NCBI RefSeq assembly: GCF_040529335.1
Contig: NZ_CP159534.1
Location: 1,612,001 to 1,676,000, forward strand
DNA length: 64,000 nucleotides
Origin: Streptomyces sp. HUAS MG91
GTDB lineage: Bacteria; Actinomycetota; Actinomycetes; Streptomycetales; Streptomycetaceae
Direction: 5' to 3'
Positions 26,576 through 34,544 of the stretch are shown here, piece by piece. The translations under genes and the position numbers were made by a program. Under the pieces are notes generated by a model. That model was given only the letters and a program-made list of their open reading frames with translations. It did not search any database and was not told the DNA's origin. The stretch's first letter is position 1; each line of letters opens with the position of its first letter.

Positions 26576-28936
26576 TCAGCTGGTGGCCGCGGGCGTGGTG
26601 GCGCGCAGCAGGTCGCGGATGCGGCTCGGGGAGAGCGGGCCGCGGCGGACGACGACGCCGAAGGGGCGCAGGGCGTCCTCGACGGCGTTCGCGAGGACGG
26701 CCTGCGGGGCGATGGCGCCGCCCTCGCCGAGGCCCTTCACGCCGAGGTCGTTCATCGGGCTCGGGGAGTGGATCTCGTCCATGTCGAGGTCGGGGATCTC
26801 GGAGGAGGTGGGGACGAGGTAGTCCATGTACGTGCCGGTGCGGGGCTGGCCGTCGGGGCCGTAGATCATCTCCTCGTAGAGGGCGCCGCCGATGCCCTGG
26901 GCGATGCCGCCGGTGACCTGGCCCTCGGCGATGAGCGGGTTGACGATGACGCCCGCGTCGTGGACGACGACGTACTGGAGGATCTCCAGCTCGCCGGTGT
27001 GCTCGTCGACCTCGACGACGGCGGCGTGCGCGCCGCTGGCGACGGCGAAGCCGGGCGGGCGGAAGTGGACGGTCTCGCTGAGTTCGGTGCCGTGCCGTCC
27101 GTCGGTGGGCTCGGGGGTGCCGGGCAGCGGGGCGCGGCCGGCGAGTTCGGCGAGGGTGAGGGTGGGCCCGCCGTCGGTCTTGGTGGTGAACACGCCGTCG
27201 GTGAGGGTGAGTTCGGCGACGGGCACGCCGAGGCGGCGGGCGGCGGCGTCGAGCGCCTTCTCGCGGACGAGCCTTCCGGCGCGGTGGGTGGCGTTGCCCG
27301 CGTTGACGAGGGCGCGGCTGGCGATGGTGCCGACGCCGAAGGGTGTCTTGTCGGTGTCGCCGCCGACCACGTCGATGACGTCGAGCGGGACGCCGAGCGC
27401 GTCGGCGGCGATCTGCGCCATGGACGTGCGGTGGCCCTGGCCCTGGGAGGGGGCGCCGATGGCGAGCTTGACGCGTCCGCTGGGGGCGATGTCGATGCGG
27501 GCGGTCTCGAAGGGGCCGAGTCCGGTGGCCTCGATGTACATGGCGTAGCCGACGCCGACGTGCTTGCCCTCGGGCCGCTCCCCGGTCGGTACGTCGACCT
27601 TGGCGCGGGCTCTGCGCAGCAGTTCGGGGAAGTCTCCGGAGTCGTACGACTGGGGGTTGCCGGAGCGGTCGACGAGGCCGGTGGTGTACGGCATGTCGTC
27701 GGGGCCGATGAGGTTGCGGGCCCGCAACTCGGCCGGTTCGAGGCCGAGTTCGGCGGCGAGCCGGTCCATGGCGCGCTCCATCGCGAAGACCGTCTCGGGG
27801 CGTCCGGCGCCCCGGTAGGGCGTGGCGAAGGCGGTGTTGGTGAGGACGCCGACGACGTCGATGTCGACGTGCGGGACGCGGTAGGGGCCGAGCAGATGGC
27901 ACAGCGAGTTGTACGGGACGACGAGGCCCGTCATGTTGTACGCGCCGAAGTTGACGGTGATGCGGTCGCGGACGGCGAGCAGTTTCCCGTCGGCGTCGGC
28001 GGCGAGTTCGATGCGGTGGATCTGTTCGCGGGCGTGGCTGGCGGCGGTGAGGTTCTCGCTCCGGTCCTCGCGCCAGACGACCGGTCGGCCCAACTCCCGC
28101 GCCGCGTACGGGATCAGCAGCTCCTCGACGTAGAGGATGCCCTTCTGGCCGAAGCCGCCGCCGACGTCGGTGGCGATGACGCGGACGGTCTCGGAGTCGC
28201 GGCCCAGGGTGTGCGCGACGGCCTCGCGGACTCGGTGCGGGGTCTGGGTGTTGGACCAGACGGTGAGCTCGGAGCTGTAGGGGTCGACGCGGGCGGCGAC
28301 GGCGCGGGTCTCGATGGGTGAGGCGACGTAGCGGTGGGCGTGGAACTCCTCGCTGATCACGGTGTGCGCGGCGGCGAACGCCCGCTCCGGGTCGCCGACC
28401 CGGGTGGCGACCGCGACGGCCGTGTTGTCGGGGAGGTCGTCGTGGAGCAGCGGGGCGTCAGCCGTGAGGGCGAGGTCCGGGTCGACGAGGACGGGGAGCG
28501 GGCTGTAGCGGACCTCGATCAGTTCCAGGGCGTCCTCGGCGAGGTAGCGGTTCTCGGCGAGGACGAGCGCGACGGGCTGGCCGACGTAGTGCACCTTCTC
28601 GGTGGCGAGCAGCGGCATCGGGGTGATGGCGACGCGCGGGTCGAGGAGTTCGGCGAGGCGGGGCGGCGTGCGCAGCTCCTCGCGGTTGAGGAGGGCGGGC
28701 AGGTGGGCGACGTCGGCGCCGGTCCAGACGGCGACGACGCCGGGGGCCTCGCGGGCGGCCTTCACGTCGACGGAGTCGATCCGGGCGTGGGCGTGCGGGC
28801 TGCGCAGGACGGCGGCCTCGGCGGCGCCGGGCAGGTCGATGTCGTCGACGTAGCGGCCGTTGCCGCGCAGCAGCCGGTCGTCCTCGACGCGCGGGACGGG
28901 GCGGCCGATCCAGGCGGTCTGCTCCTTGGGCGGCAT
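26576..28936 (-). CDS. coxL: Molybdenum hydroxylase large subunit, CoxL form II type
   Basis: The 786-residue subunit binds molybdopterin cytosine dinucleotide. WIGRPVPRVEDDRLLRGNGR, TDVGGGFGQKG and GLGEGGAIAPQAVLANAVED (in part near the catalytic Glu) are xanthine-oxidase-family motifs. The active-site loop reads TPYRGAGRPE, the form-II pattern (AYRGAGR), not the form-I AYxCSFR of genuine CO dehydrogenases. It may oxidise CO poorly or act on an aldehyde, purine or N-heterocycle. ATG 28936 lies 5 nt after the coxS stop. Confidence 0.93.
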   Translation of the reverse strand: MPPKEQTAWIGRPVPRVEDDRLLRGNGRYVDDIDLPGAAEAAVLRSPHAHARIDSVDVKAAREAPGVVAVWTGADVAHLPALLNREELRTPPRLAELLDPRVAITPMPLLATEKVHYVGQPVALVLAENRYLAEDALELIEVRYSPLPVLVDPDLALTADAPLLHDDLPDNTAVAVATRVGDPERAFAAAHTVISEEFHAHRYVASPIETRAVAARVDPYSSELTVWSNTQTPHRVREAVAHTLGRDSETVRVIATDVGGGFGQKGILYVEELLIPYAARELGRPVVWREDRSENLTAASHAREQIHRIELAADADGKLLAVRDRITVNFGAYNMTGLVVPYNSLCHLLGPYRVPHVDIDVVGVLTNTAFATPYRGAGRPETVFAMERAMDRLAAELGLEPAELRARNLIGPDDMPYTTGLVDRSGNPQSYDSGDFPELLRRARAKVDVPTGERPEGKHVGVGYAMYIEATGLGPFETARIDIAPSGRVKLAIGAPSQGQGHRTSMAQIAADALGVPLDVIDVVGGDTDKTPFGVGTIASRALVNAGNATHRAGRLVREKALDAAARRLGVPVAELTLTDGVFTTKTDGGPTLTLAELAGRAPLPGTPEPTDGRHGTELSETVHFRPPGFAVASGAHAAVVEVDEHTGELEILQYVVVHDAGVIVNPLIAEGQVTGGIAQGIGGALYEEMIYGPDGQPRTGTYMDYLVPTSSEIPDLDMDEIHSPSPMNDLGVKGLGEGGAIAPQAVLANAVEDALRPFGVVVRRGPLSPSRIRDLLRATTPAATS

Positions 28937-28941
28937 ACGGG

Positions 28942-29520
28942 TCACTCCTCGGGCTCGGCGTCGGCGTAGGTCGCGTCGAGGGCCTGGCCCAGGGCGCGGC
29001 GGATGTTGCGGTAGCCGGTGCAGCGGCACAGGTGGCCGCTGAGGGCGTCGGCGACCTCGGTGTCGTCGGGCCGTGCGTCCTGTTCGGTCAGGGCGGTCGC
29101 CGTCATCAGGAAGCCGGGGGTGCAGAAGCCGCACTGCATGCCGTGGCACTCGTGGAAGGCGCGCTGTACGGGAGTGAGCGGCGCGTCGCCCGGTGCCAGG
29201 CTCTCGACGGTGCGCAGCTCGGCGCCCTCGCACTGGACGGCGAGGGTGAGGCAGGAGCGGACGGGGGCGCCGTCGACGAGGACGGTGCAGGCGCCGCAGA
29301 CGCCGTGCTCGCAGCCGACGTGGGTGCCGGTGAGGCGGAGCCGGTCGCGCAGGAAGTCGCTGAGCAGCAGCCGGGATTCGACCTGCGCGGTGACGGGCGC
29401 GCCGTTCACGGTGAGGCGTATCTCGTGCCAGCCGGAGGGTTCGGCGAGCGGCGGGGTCCGTGCGGGGCGGGGTGCGGGGGTCACGGGGGTCGTCGGTGTC
29501 ACTGGGGTCACTGGGGTCAT
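28942..29520 (-). CDS. coxS: Molybdenum hydroxylase [2Fe-2S] small subunit, CoxS type
   Basis: The product is 192 residues. The plant-type [2Fe-2S] motif CEHGVCGACTVLVDGAPVRSC (in overlapping parts) and a second cluster domain CGFCTPGFLMTA with HLCRCTGYRNI are diagnostic. It passes electrons from the Mo centre to FAD. The ATG at 29520 overlaps the coxM stop as ATGA, so translation is coupled; an in-frame GTG/ATG further up is less likely. The N-terminus carries a Val/Thr/Pro repeat not found in the core family. Confidence 0.93.
   Translation of the reverse strand: MTPVTPVTPTTPVTPAPRPARTPPLAEPSGWHEIRLTVNGAPVTAQVESRLLLSDFLRDRLRLTGTHVGCEHGVCGACTVLVDGAPVRSCLTLAVQCEGAELRTVESLAPGDAPLTPVQRAFHECHGMQCGFCTPGFLMTATALTEQDARPDDTEVADALSGHLCRCTGYRNIRRALGQALDATYADAEPEE
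29481..29520 (-). repeat. Short degenerate tandem repeat at the 5' end of coxS
   Basis: Units related to GGGGTCACT (plus-strand view) repeat about four times with drift and encode the MTPVTPVTPTTPVTP N-terminus of CoxS. Such a microsatellite may vary in length between strains. The extension precedes the folded domain and is probably tolerated. Confidence 0.6.
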
Positions 29521-30377
29521 CGGGTGCGCTCCCATGCGGTGGTGCAGGCGCGGCCGAGGAGGTGGGCGGCGGCCTCGCGGCGGTAGGCGGCGGTGGCGTG
29601 GACGTCGTCGGCCGGGGTGAGGTGGGCGAGGGCCGCTTCTCGGGCGGCGGCGCGGGCGGCCGGGCCCGCGTCGGTGCCGGTCAGCGCCTCTTCCACGGCG
29701 GGCAGCCGGACGGGGACGGGGCCGACGCCGCAGAAGACGGCGCGGGCGTCGCTCACCCGCTCTTCGGCACGGGACAGCAGGACGGCGACGCCGACGGTGG
29801 CGAAGTCACCGTGCCTGCGGGTGAGTTCCTCGAAGGCCCAGCCGGATCGCCGCGGCGGCAGGACGACCTCGGTGAGCAGTTCGTCGGGTTCGACGGCGGT
29901 CTGGAAGGTGGCGACGAAGAAGTCCTCGGCGGCGACGGTCCGCGTGCCGGACGGGCCCGCGGTCACGAAGCGGGCGTCCGACGCGAGGGCGGCGGTGGGG
30001 AGTTCGGCGGCCGGGTCGTGGTGGACGAGGCTGCCGCACACGGTGCCCCGGGCGCGGATCTGCGGGTGTCCGATGTGGCCGATCGCGGCGGCGAGCAGCG
30101 GCCAGCCGGTGCGGACGGCCGGGTCGGCGGCGGCACGGGCCTGGCGGACGGCCGCGCCGATGTGCAGGGCGCCGGAGGCGTCGACCTCGATGCGGTCGAG
30201 GCCGGGGATGCGGGTGATGTCGACGAGCAGGCCGGGGCGGGCGAGCCGCATGCCCAGCATGGGGATCAGCGACTGGCCGCCGGCCACCACCTTGGGGTCG
30301 CGGTCCTCGTCGGCGAGCAGGGCCAGCGCCTCCGGGACCGTGCGGGGCGCGCTGTAGTCGAAGGGTGTCGGTTTCAA
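29517..30377 (-). CDS. coxM: Molybdenum hydroxylase FAD-binding medium subunit, CoxM type
   Basis: The 286-residue subunit has PCMH-type FAD motifs KVVAGGQSLIPMLGMRLARP and GHIGHPQIRARGTVCGSLVHHDPAAELP (in parts). The start is taken as TTG 30377, with GAGGTGG about 8 nt upstream, because the family motif FDYSAPRTVPEAL follows directly; longer readings run antisense into xdhC. Gene order coxM-coxS-coxL-coxG is the usual one for form-II enzymes. It is divergent from xdhC. Confidence 0.92.
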   Translation of the reverse strand: MKPTPFDYSAPRTVPEALALLADEDRDPKVVAGGQSLIPMLGMRLARPGLLVDITRIPGLDRIEVDASGALHIGAAVRQARAAADPAVRTGWPLLAAAIGHIGHPQIRARGTVCGSLVHHDPAAELPTAALASDARFVTAGPSGTRTVAAEDFFVATFQTAVEPDELLTEVVLPPRRSGWAFEELTRRHGDFATVGVAVLLSRAEERVSDARAVFCGVGPVPVRLPAVEEALTGTDAGPAARAAAREAALAHLTPADDVHATAAYRREAAAHLLGRACTTAWERTR

Positions 30378-30505
30378 GCGTGTGCCACCTCGCCTCTCGG
30401 GATCATGCCTCTCGAGCCATGTATCTAATAGCTGAAATGATTGACACTGAACTATCTTCTTGGCAAGAGGCTGTGGGAAAGGTTGCCGAGAAAGGTTCTG
30501 AAGTG
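30378..30505. promoter_or_regulatory. Divergent promoter region of the cox operon and xdhC
   Basis: The 128-bp spacer is clearly AT-richer than its surroundings. On the plus strand TTGACA lies at 30441-30446, without a good -10 at 17-18 bp. On the minus strand a TTAGAT stands about 17 bp after a weak TTCAGT. The stretch 30428-30450 has an imperfect inverted repeat (GCTGAAATGA / TCAGTGTCAA on opposite strands). It probably contains the binding site of a local regulator. Confidence 0.4.
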
Positions 30506-31663
30506 ATGCGTCATGTGATCGACCAGGCCGCCGCGTGGCAGGCCGAAGGGGTCCGCTTCGCGCTGGCCACGGTGGTCCGCACCGTGGGCTCGGCCCCGCA
30601 TCCGGTGGGCACGTCCATGCTCGTCGCTGCCGACGGCCGGGTCGTCGGCAGCGTCTCCGGCGGGTGCGTGGAGGCGACGGTGTGCGCGGTCGCCGAGGAG
30701 GTCCTTTCCGGCGCGGGGCCCGCTCGCGAGACGTACGGGGTGAGCGACGACGACGCCTTCTCGGTGGGGCTGACCTGCGGCGGGACGATCGAGGTGACGG
30801 TCCGCGAGATGACCGGCGGCAGCCCGCTGGACCGGCTGGCGGCGGCCGTCGCGGACCGGGTCCCGGTGGCGCTGGTGACCCCGCTCGACGGGGGTGGCGA
30901 CGCCCTCCTGACGGGCCCCGCGGGCACCTCGGGATCGCTCGGCGACCCACGCCTGGACCGGGCCGCGCGGGACGCGGCCGCAGGGCTCCTCGCGCGCGGC
31001 GAGAGCGGCGTCGTACGGGTCGGGCAGGCCGCTCCGGGCCCCGGCTGCGCGCCCGAACGGGACCTTTTCGTACGGTCCTTCGGGGCGCCGCCCCGGCTCC
31101 TGGTCTTCGGCGCCGTCGACTTCGCGCGCCCGCTGGTGCGGATCGGCGCCCTGCTCGGGTACCGGGCGACGGTGTGCGACGCGCGGCCCGCCTTCGCGAC
31201 GCCCGCGCGCTTCCCGGAGGCCGCCGAGGTCGTCACGGACCGCCCGCACCGCTGGCTCGCCGCGCACGAGGACCTGGTCGACGCGTCGACCGCGATCTGC
31301 GTCCTCACCCACGACGCGCGCTTCGACGTGCCCGTCCTCGAACGGGCGCTGCGCGGGCGGGCCGGGTACGTCGGCGCGATGGGCAGCCGGCGCACCCACG
31401 AGGACCGGCTCGCCCGGCTGCGGGCGGCGGGTCTCGACGCCGCCGCCCTGGACCGGCTGCGCTCCCCCATCGGCCTCGACCTCGGCGGGCGCGGCCCCGA
31501 GGAGACGGCCGTGTCGATCGTGGCGGAGATCGTCGCCGCGCGCCGGGGCGGCACCGGACGCCCGCTGAGCGAGCTGGGCGGGCCTGTGCACGCCGCGCAC
31601 TTTCTTTTGAACACTCGTTCCGAAGAGGTCCACGAGCCGCATCTTTTGAACGTACGTTCATAA
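30506..31663 (+). CDS. XdhC/CoxI-family molybdenum-cofactor maturation protein
   Basis: The 385-residue protein has an N-terminal XdhC/CoxI domain (FALATVVRTVGSAPHPVGTS, VVGSVSGGCVEATVCAVAEE) and a C-terminal Rossmann-like XdhC domain (LLVFGAVDFARPLVRIGALLGY, GYVGAMGSRRTHEDRLARL). These proteins bind, protect and insert the sulfurated Mo cofactor into partner hydroxylases, here presumably CoxL. The ATG at 30506 follows AAAGG. Its last 20 residues (LLNTRS...LLNVRS) are encoded by two operator-like palindromes, an unusual overlap of coding and control sequence. Confidence 0.9.
   Translation: MRHVIDQAAAWQAEGVRFALATVVRTVGSAPHPVGTSMLVAADGRVVGSVSGGCVEATVCAVAEEVLSGAGPARETYGVSDDDAFSVGLTCGGTIEVTVREMTGGSPLDRLAAAVADRVPVALVTPLDGGGDALLTGPAGTSGSLGDPRLDRAARDAAAGLLARGESGVVRVGQAAPGPGCAPERDLFVRSFGAPPRLLVFGAVDFARPLVRIGALLGYRATVCDARPAFATPARFPEAAEVVTDRPHRWLAAHEDLVDASTAICVLTHDARFDVPVLERALRGRAGYVGAMGSRRTHEDRLARLRAAGLDAAALDRLRSPIGLDLGGRGPEETAVSIVAEIVAARRGGTGRPLSELGGPVHAAHFLLNTRSEEVHEPHLLNVRS
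31609..31620. promoter_or_regulatory. Operator-like inverted repeat 1, inside the xdhC 3' end
   Basis: GAACACTCGTTC has perfect GAAC/GTTC arms and is preceded by TTCTTTT. The same layout recurs 39 bp downstream. Both lie upstream of the TetR-MarR regulator start. Confidence 0.55.
31647..31660. promoter_or_regulatory. Operator-like palindrome 2 upstream of the TetR-MarR gene
   Basis: TGAACGTACGTTCA is a perfect 14-bp palindrome of the kind bound by TetR-family dimers. It is preceded by TCTTT, as in repeat 1. It overlaps the last codons and stop of xdhC and lies 41 bp before the regulator start. Autoregulation by the TetR half is the simplest reading. Confidence 0.65.
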
Positions 31664-31688
31664 ATCGCGCACCACCGAACGCTTCGTC

Positions 31689-31694
31689 TAATGT
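31689..31694 (+). promoter_or_regulatory. -10 element for a leaderless TetR-MarR transcript
   Basis: TAATGT ends six bases before the GTG at 31701, and no ribosome-binding sequence exists between. This spacing places the transcription start at or next to the start codon, implying a leaderless mRNA. No clear -35 is seen. Confidence 0.5.
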
Positions 31695-31700
31695 GGCGAC

Positions 31701-32828
31701 GTGGACGCAGAGCAGGAGAAACCCCCGGAGAACGAGCGGCGGCGCGGCCGCGCCCACGACCCCGAGGGCAACCGGCGGGCCGTGCTCGCGGCGGCCCGCA
31801 GACTGTTCGCGGCCCACGGCTATCAAGGGGTCGGCATCCGGGCCATCGCGGCCGAGTCCGGGGTGACGCCGGGGCTCGTGATGGCGTACTTCGGCTCCAA
31901 GGACGGGCTCTTCCGCGCCGTCGTCGGCGAGGGCACCGGCGTCACGGCCCATGTGCTCGACGAGGCGGGCAACGACCCGGCCGGTCTGCCGCAGGCGCTC
32001 GCCCACTCCTACCTGGAGCGCTGGGACCGCCTCTCCGCGCAGGACCCGCTCGCCGCGCTGATCCGCTCGGCCCTCAACCACCCGCCGAGCGCGGAGCAGT
32101 TGGCCGGGATGCTGGAACGCCTGGTGACCGGACCGCTCACGGGCGTGCTCGGCGACTCGTCCGAGGCGCGGGCCCGGATCGGGCTGATCCGCAGCATCCT
32201 GTTCGGCGTCATCATGGAGCGCTATCTCTTCGCCCATGAACCGGCGCGCTCGGTGCCGACGGCCGAGCTGGAGCCCCTGCTCGCGGCGGTGCTCACGGCC
32301 GCGGTCGGCGGGGCGGAGGCGCCGGCGGCTCCGGTACCCGCTCCCGCGGCGGCACCGCCGGACGACGACAACGCCCCCGCGACCGACGCCGACACCCGGG
32401 TCTTCGCCACGCTCACCGACTGCGCCGCCCGCTACCGCGCCCTGATCGGCCGGGTCGTCAAGCGGCACGGGATCGGTCTCGCCGCGTTCGACGTGCTCGC
32501 CGAGCTGCGGCGCGCGGGCGCGCCCCACCGGCGCACCATGAGTGAACTCGCGGCGGCGGGCGCGGTCCGGGCCGGCGGGATGACCCAGCACGCCGACCGG
32601 CTGGCCGGGGCCGGGCTCATCGAGCGCGAGCGCGACGACCGCGACCGGCGCGTGGTGTGGCTGCGGCTGACCCCGGCGGGCCGTGACCTGGTGGACCGGG
32701 TGGCCGAGGAGCGCCGGGCCGGTGAACGGGATCTCCTCGACCGGCTGCGCCCCGACGAGCGCCGCCGCCTCGACGTGCTGCTGGCCGCACTGGGCCGCAC
32801 CTTGACGGAGTCGGCCGACGCCCACTGA
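31701..32828 (+). CDS. Two-domain TetR-MarR fusion regulator
   Basis: The 375-residue protein joins two complete regulator types. Residues about 22-200 are a TetR repressor: helix-turn-helix GIRAIAAESGVTPGLVMAYFGSKDGLF (in parts) plus the ligand domain. A Pro/Ala/Asp linker (about 205-230) follows. Residues about 232-370 are MarR-like (GIGLAAFDVLAELRRAGA, MSELAAAGAVRAGGMTQHADRL in part, wing RERDDRDRRVVWLRLTPAGRD). I know of no common family with this order. The frame is continuous with no sign of a sequencing join. It may tie cox/xdh expression to two signals. GTG 31701 seems leaderless. Confidence 0.88.
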   Translation: MDAEQEKPPENERRRGRAHDPEGNRRAVLAAARRLFAAHGYQGVGIRAIAAESGVTPGLVMAYFGSKDGLFRAVVGEGTGVTAHVLDEAGNDPAGLPQALAHSYLERWDRLSAQDPLAALIRSALNHPPSAEQLAGMLERLVTGPLTGVLGDSSEARARIGLIRSILFGVIMERYLFAHEPARSVPTAELEPLLAAVLTAAVGGAEAPAAPVPAPAAAPPDDDNAPATDADTRVFATLTDCAARYRALIGRVVKRHGIGLAAFDVLAELRRAGAPHRRTMSELAAAGAVRAGGMTQHADRLAGAGLIERERDDRDRRVVWLRLTPAGRDLVDRVAEERRAGERDLLDRLRPDERRRLDVLLAALGRTLTESADAH

Positions 32829-32877
32829 CGCCCGCCCGGACTCCCCCGGCGCCCGGCGGCGCCCGTCGACAGCGCGA

Positions 32878-32911
32878 CGGCGCCGGTCCCCCGCGCAGGG
32901 ATCCGGCGCCG
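32878..32911. terminator. Bidirectional terminator between regulator and MFS gene
   Basis: The arms 32878-32890 and 32898-32911 (CGGCGCCGG-TCCC with GGGATCCGGCGCCG) pair with a single bulged A. It lies between convergent stops. Confidence 0.75.
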
Positions 32912-32923
32912 CGCACAGTCCGC

Positions 32924-34288
32924 CTACGCGTTCAGCTCCTCCAGCGTCTTCCCCTTCGTCTCCACGGCGAACAGCGCGATCACCGCGCCGACCACGGCCA
33001 CCCCGGCCAGTTGGGCGAAGACGAGACCGAGGCTGCCGCCCGCGCCGAGGATCGCGCCGACCGTGACGGGGCCGAGGATCACCCCGAGCCGGTTCCACAG
33101 GCCGCCGAACGCCGCTCCCCTGGCCCGGTTGGAGGTCGGGTAGAGCTCCGGCGAGTAGAGGTAGAGGCCCGCGTTGATCGCGTAGACGAAGAACGTCGTG
33201 CACGAGGCGAACACCGCGACCTGGAGCCCCGAGGTGACGCCGGTGAGGGCGAGGACGCCGAGCGCGAGCGCGGTGCCGCCCAGCGCGGCGACCAGTGCGG
33301 GGCGCCGGCCGACCCGGTCGATGACGAGCGCGACGACGAAGGTGCCGACCAGCCCCGTGAGGTTGCTCAGGAGCGTGTAGACGAGCGCCGTGGTCAGGTC
33401 CAGGCCGAAGTTCTTCGTGTACAGGGACGGCAGCCAGGTCGAGATGCCGTGGTTGACGTAGTACGCGACGAACCACAGGCCCGAGAGCACGGCCGTGCGG
33501 CGCAGATAGCGGCCGGTGAACAGATCGCGCAGGCGGCCCCGCGTCACTTCCTCGGCGGGCTCGTCCGAGGGCCGGGGCAGCGGCTCGCCGACCGCCCGCT
33601 CGACCTCCGCCTCGATCCGGGCGATGACCTGTTCGGCTTCCTCGACCCGGCCCTGCGACAGCAGCCAGCGGGGCGATTCGGCGACCTGCCGGGGCAGCAG
33701 GACGGCGACCAGGACGGGCAGCGCGCCGAGCACGAACATCGCGCGCCAGCCGAGGTTCGGCACCACCCACACCGCGACGAGGCTGGCCGCCGCGAGTCCG
33801 GCCGGGAAGATCATCTCGTAGAGCAGGACGAAGCGGCCGCGCTTGTCGGAGCGGGAGATCTCGTTGATGTAGGTGGCCGCGACCGGGACGACGCCGCCGA
33901 TGCCGAGACCCTGGACGAACCGGAAGAGGGAGAACAGTTCGATCCCGTTCGCCAGCGCCACGGCGAGGCTGGCGACGCCGGTAATCCCCACGCCGAGCGC
34001 GACCGTCCGCACCCGACCGATCCGGTCACCGAGCCAGCCCGCGACCAGCGCGCCGAGCAGCATGCCGATGGAGCCGGCGGTGACCGCGAAGGTCGCCTGC
34101 CCCGTCGAGAGGTTCCAGTCCTTGGTCAGGACGGGCAGGGCGGAGGCGGCCAGGAGCTGGTCGAAGGCCTCGAAGAACGTCACGGCGCCGATCAGGAATC
34201 GGACCTTGACGTGCCAGCGGGAGTGCGGCAGCCGTTCGAGCCTGGCCGCGATCGAGCCGAGGCCCTGTGTGCCGGCCACAGTCGTCAT
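32924..34288 (-). CDS. MFS transporter, probable substrate importer of the catabolic cluster
   Basis: The 454-residue protein has 12 predicted membrane helices. It has the MFS A-motif GWLGDRIGRVRTVALG, the PESPRWL-like AESPRWLLSQGR after helix 6 and the SPELYPTSNRARG motif of sugar/aromatic-acid porters. A cytoplasmic loop of about 60 residues separates the halves. ATG 34288 follows AGGA. It is divergent from the catabolic operon, and the two promoters share an operator-like element, so it most likely imports that pathway's substrate. Confidence 0.92.
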   Translation of the reverse strand: MTTVAGTQGLGSIAARLERLPHSRWHVKVRFLIGAVTFFEAFDQLLAASALPVLTKDWNLSTGQATFAVTAGSIGMLLGALVAGWLGDRIGRVRTVALGVGITGVASLAVALANGIELFSLFRFVQGLGIGGVVPVAATYINEISRSDKRGRFVLLYEMIFPAGLAAASLVAVWVVPNLGWRAMFVLGALPVLVAVLLPRQVAESPRWLLSQGRVEEAEQVIARIEAEVERAVGEPLPRPSDEPAEEVTRGRLRDLFTGRYLRRTAVLSGLWFVAYYVNHGISTWLPSLYTKNFGLDLTTALVYTLLSNLTGLVGTFVVALVIDRVGRRPALVAALGGTALALGVLALTGVTSGLQVAVFASCTTFFVYAINAGLYLYSPELYPTSNRARGAAFGGLWNRLGVILGPVTVGAILGAGGSLGLVFAQLAGVAVVGAVIALFAVETKGKTLEELNA

Positions 34289-34333
34289 AGAGGGGGTCCT
34301 TCCGCGAACACGCGAGACAGGGGAGTTCCGCAG

Positions 34334-34378
34334 ACAGTAGGAGCCGACACCTAAGCGGTCAATGGTTAGGCACTTAGA
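34334..34378 (-). promoter_or_regulatory. Promoter and operator of the MFS gene
   Basis: On the minus strand the -35 TTGACC (34357-34362) and -10 TACTGT (34334-34339) are spaced 17 bp. A CCTAA...TTAGG inverted repeat (34350-34370) and the motif GCACTTAGA (34370-34378) overlap the -35. The same nine-base motif, with one change, overlaps the -10 of the divergent operon. Confidence 0.6.
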
Positions 34379-34467
34379 CATATAGAGAGTGACCCCACCG
34401 TCACTCGCACGTAACTGATGCTGCGCAACGGGGAGTCGACCGGAGGAAGCCGCCGTGATCGAGGGTC

Positions 34468-34506
34468 TTGCGGAGAATCATTTAAGCGCTTAGATTTCTA
34501 GCGCTT
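34468..34506 (+). promoter_or_regulatory. Promoter and operator of the catabolic operon
   Basis: The -35 TTGCGG (34468-34473) and -10 TAGATT (34491-34496) are spaced 17 bp. The palindrome TAAGCGCTTA (34483-34492) overlaps the -10. A larger inverted repeat (AAGCGCTTAGA against TCTAGCGCTT, 34484-34506) spans the start region. GCGCTTAGA here matches GCACTTAGA at the MFS promoter, pointing to one regulator for both. Confidence 0.62.
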
Positions 34507-34544
34507 CAGCGATTCCGCACCTGCTCCGCTCTGGAGGTACCGCC

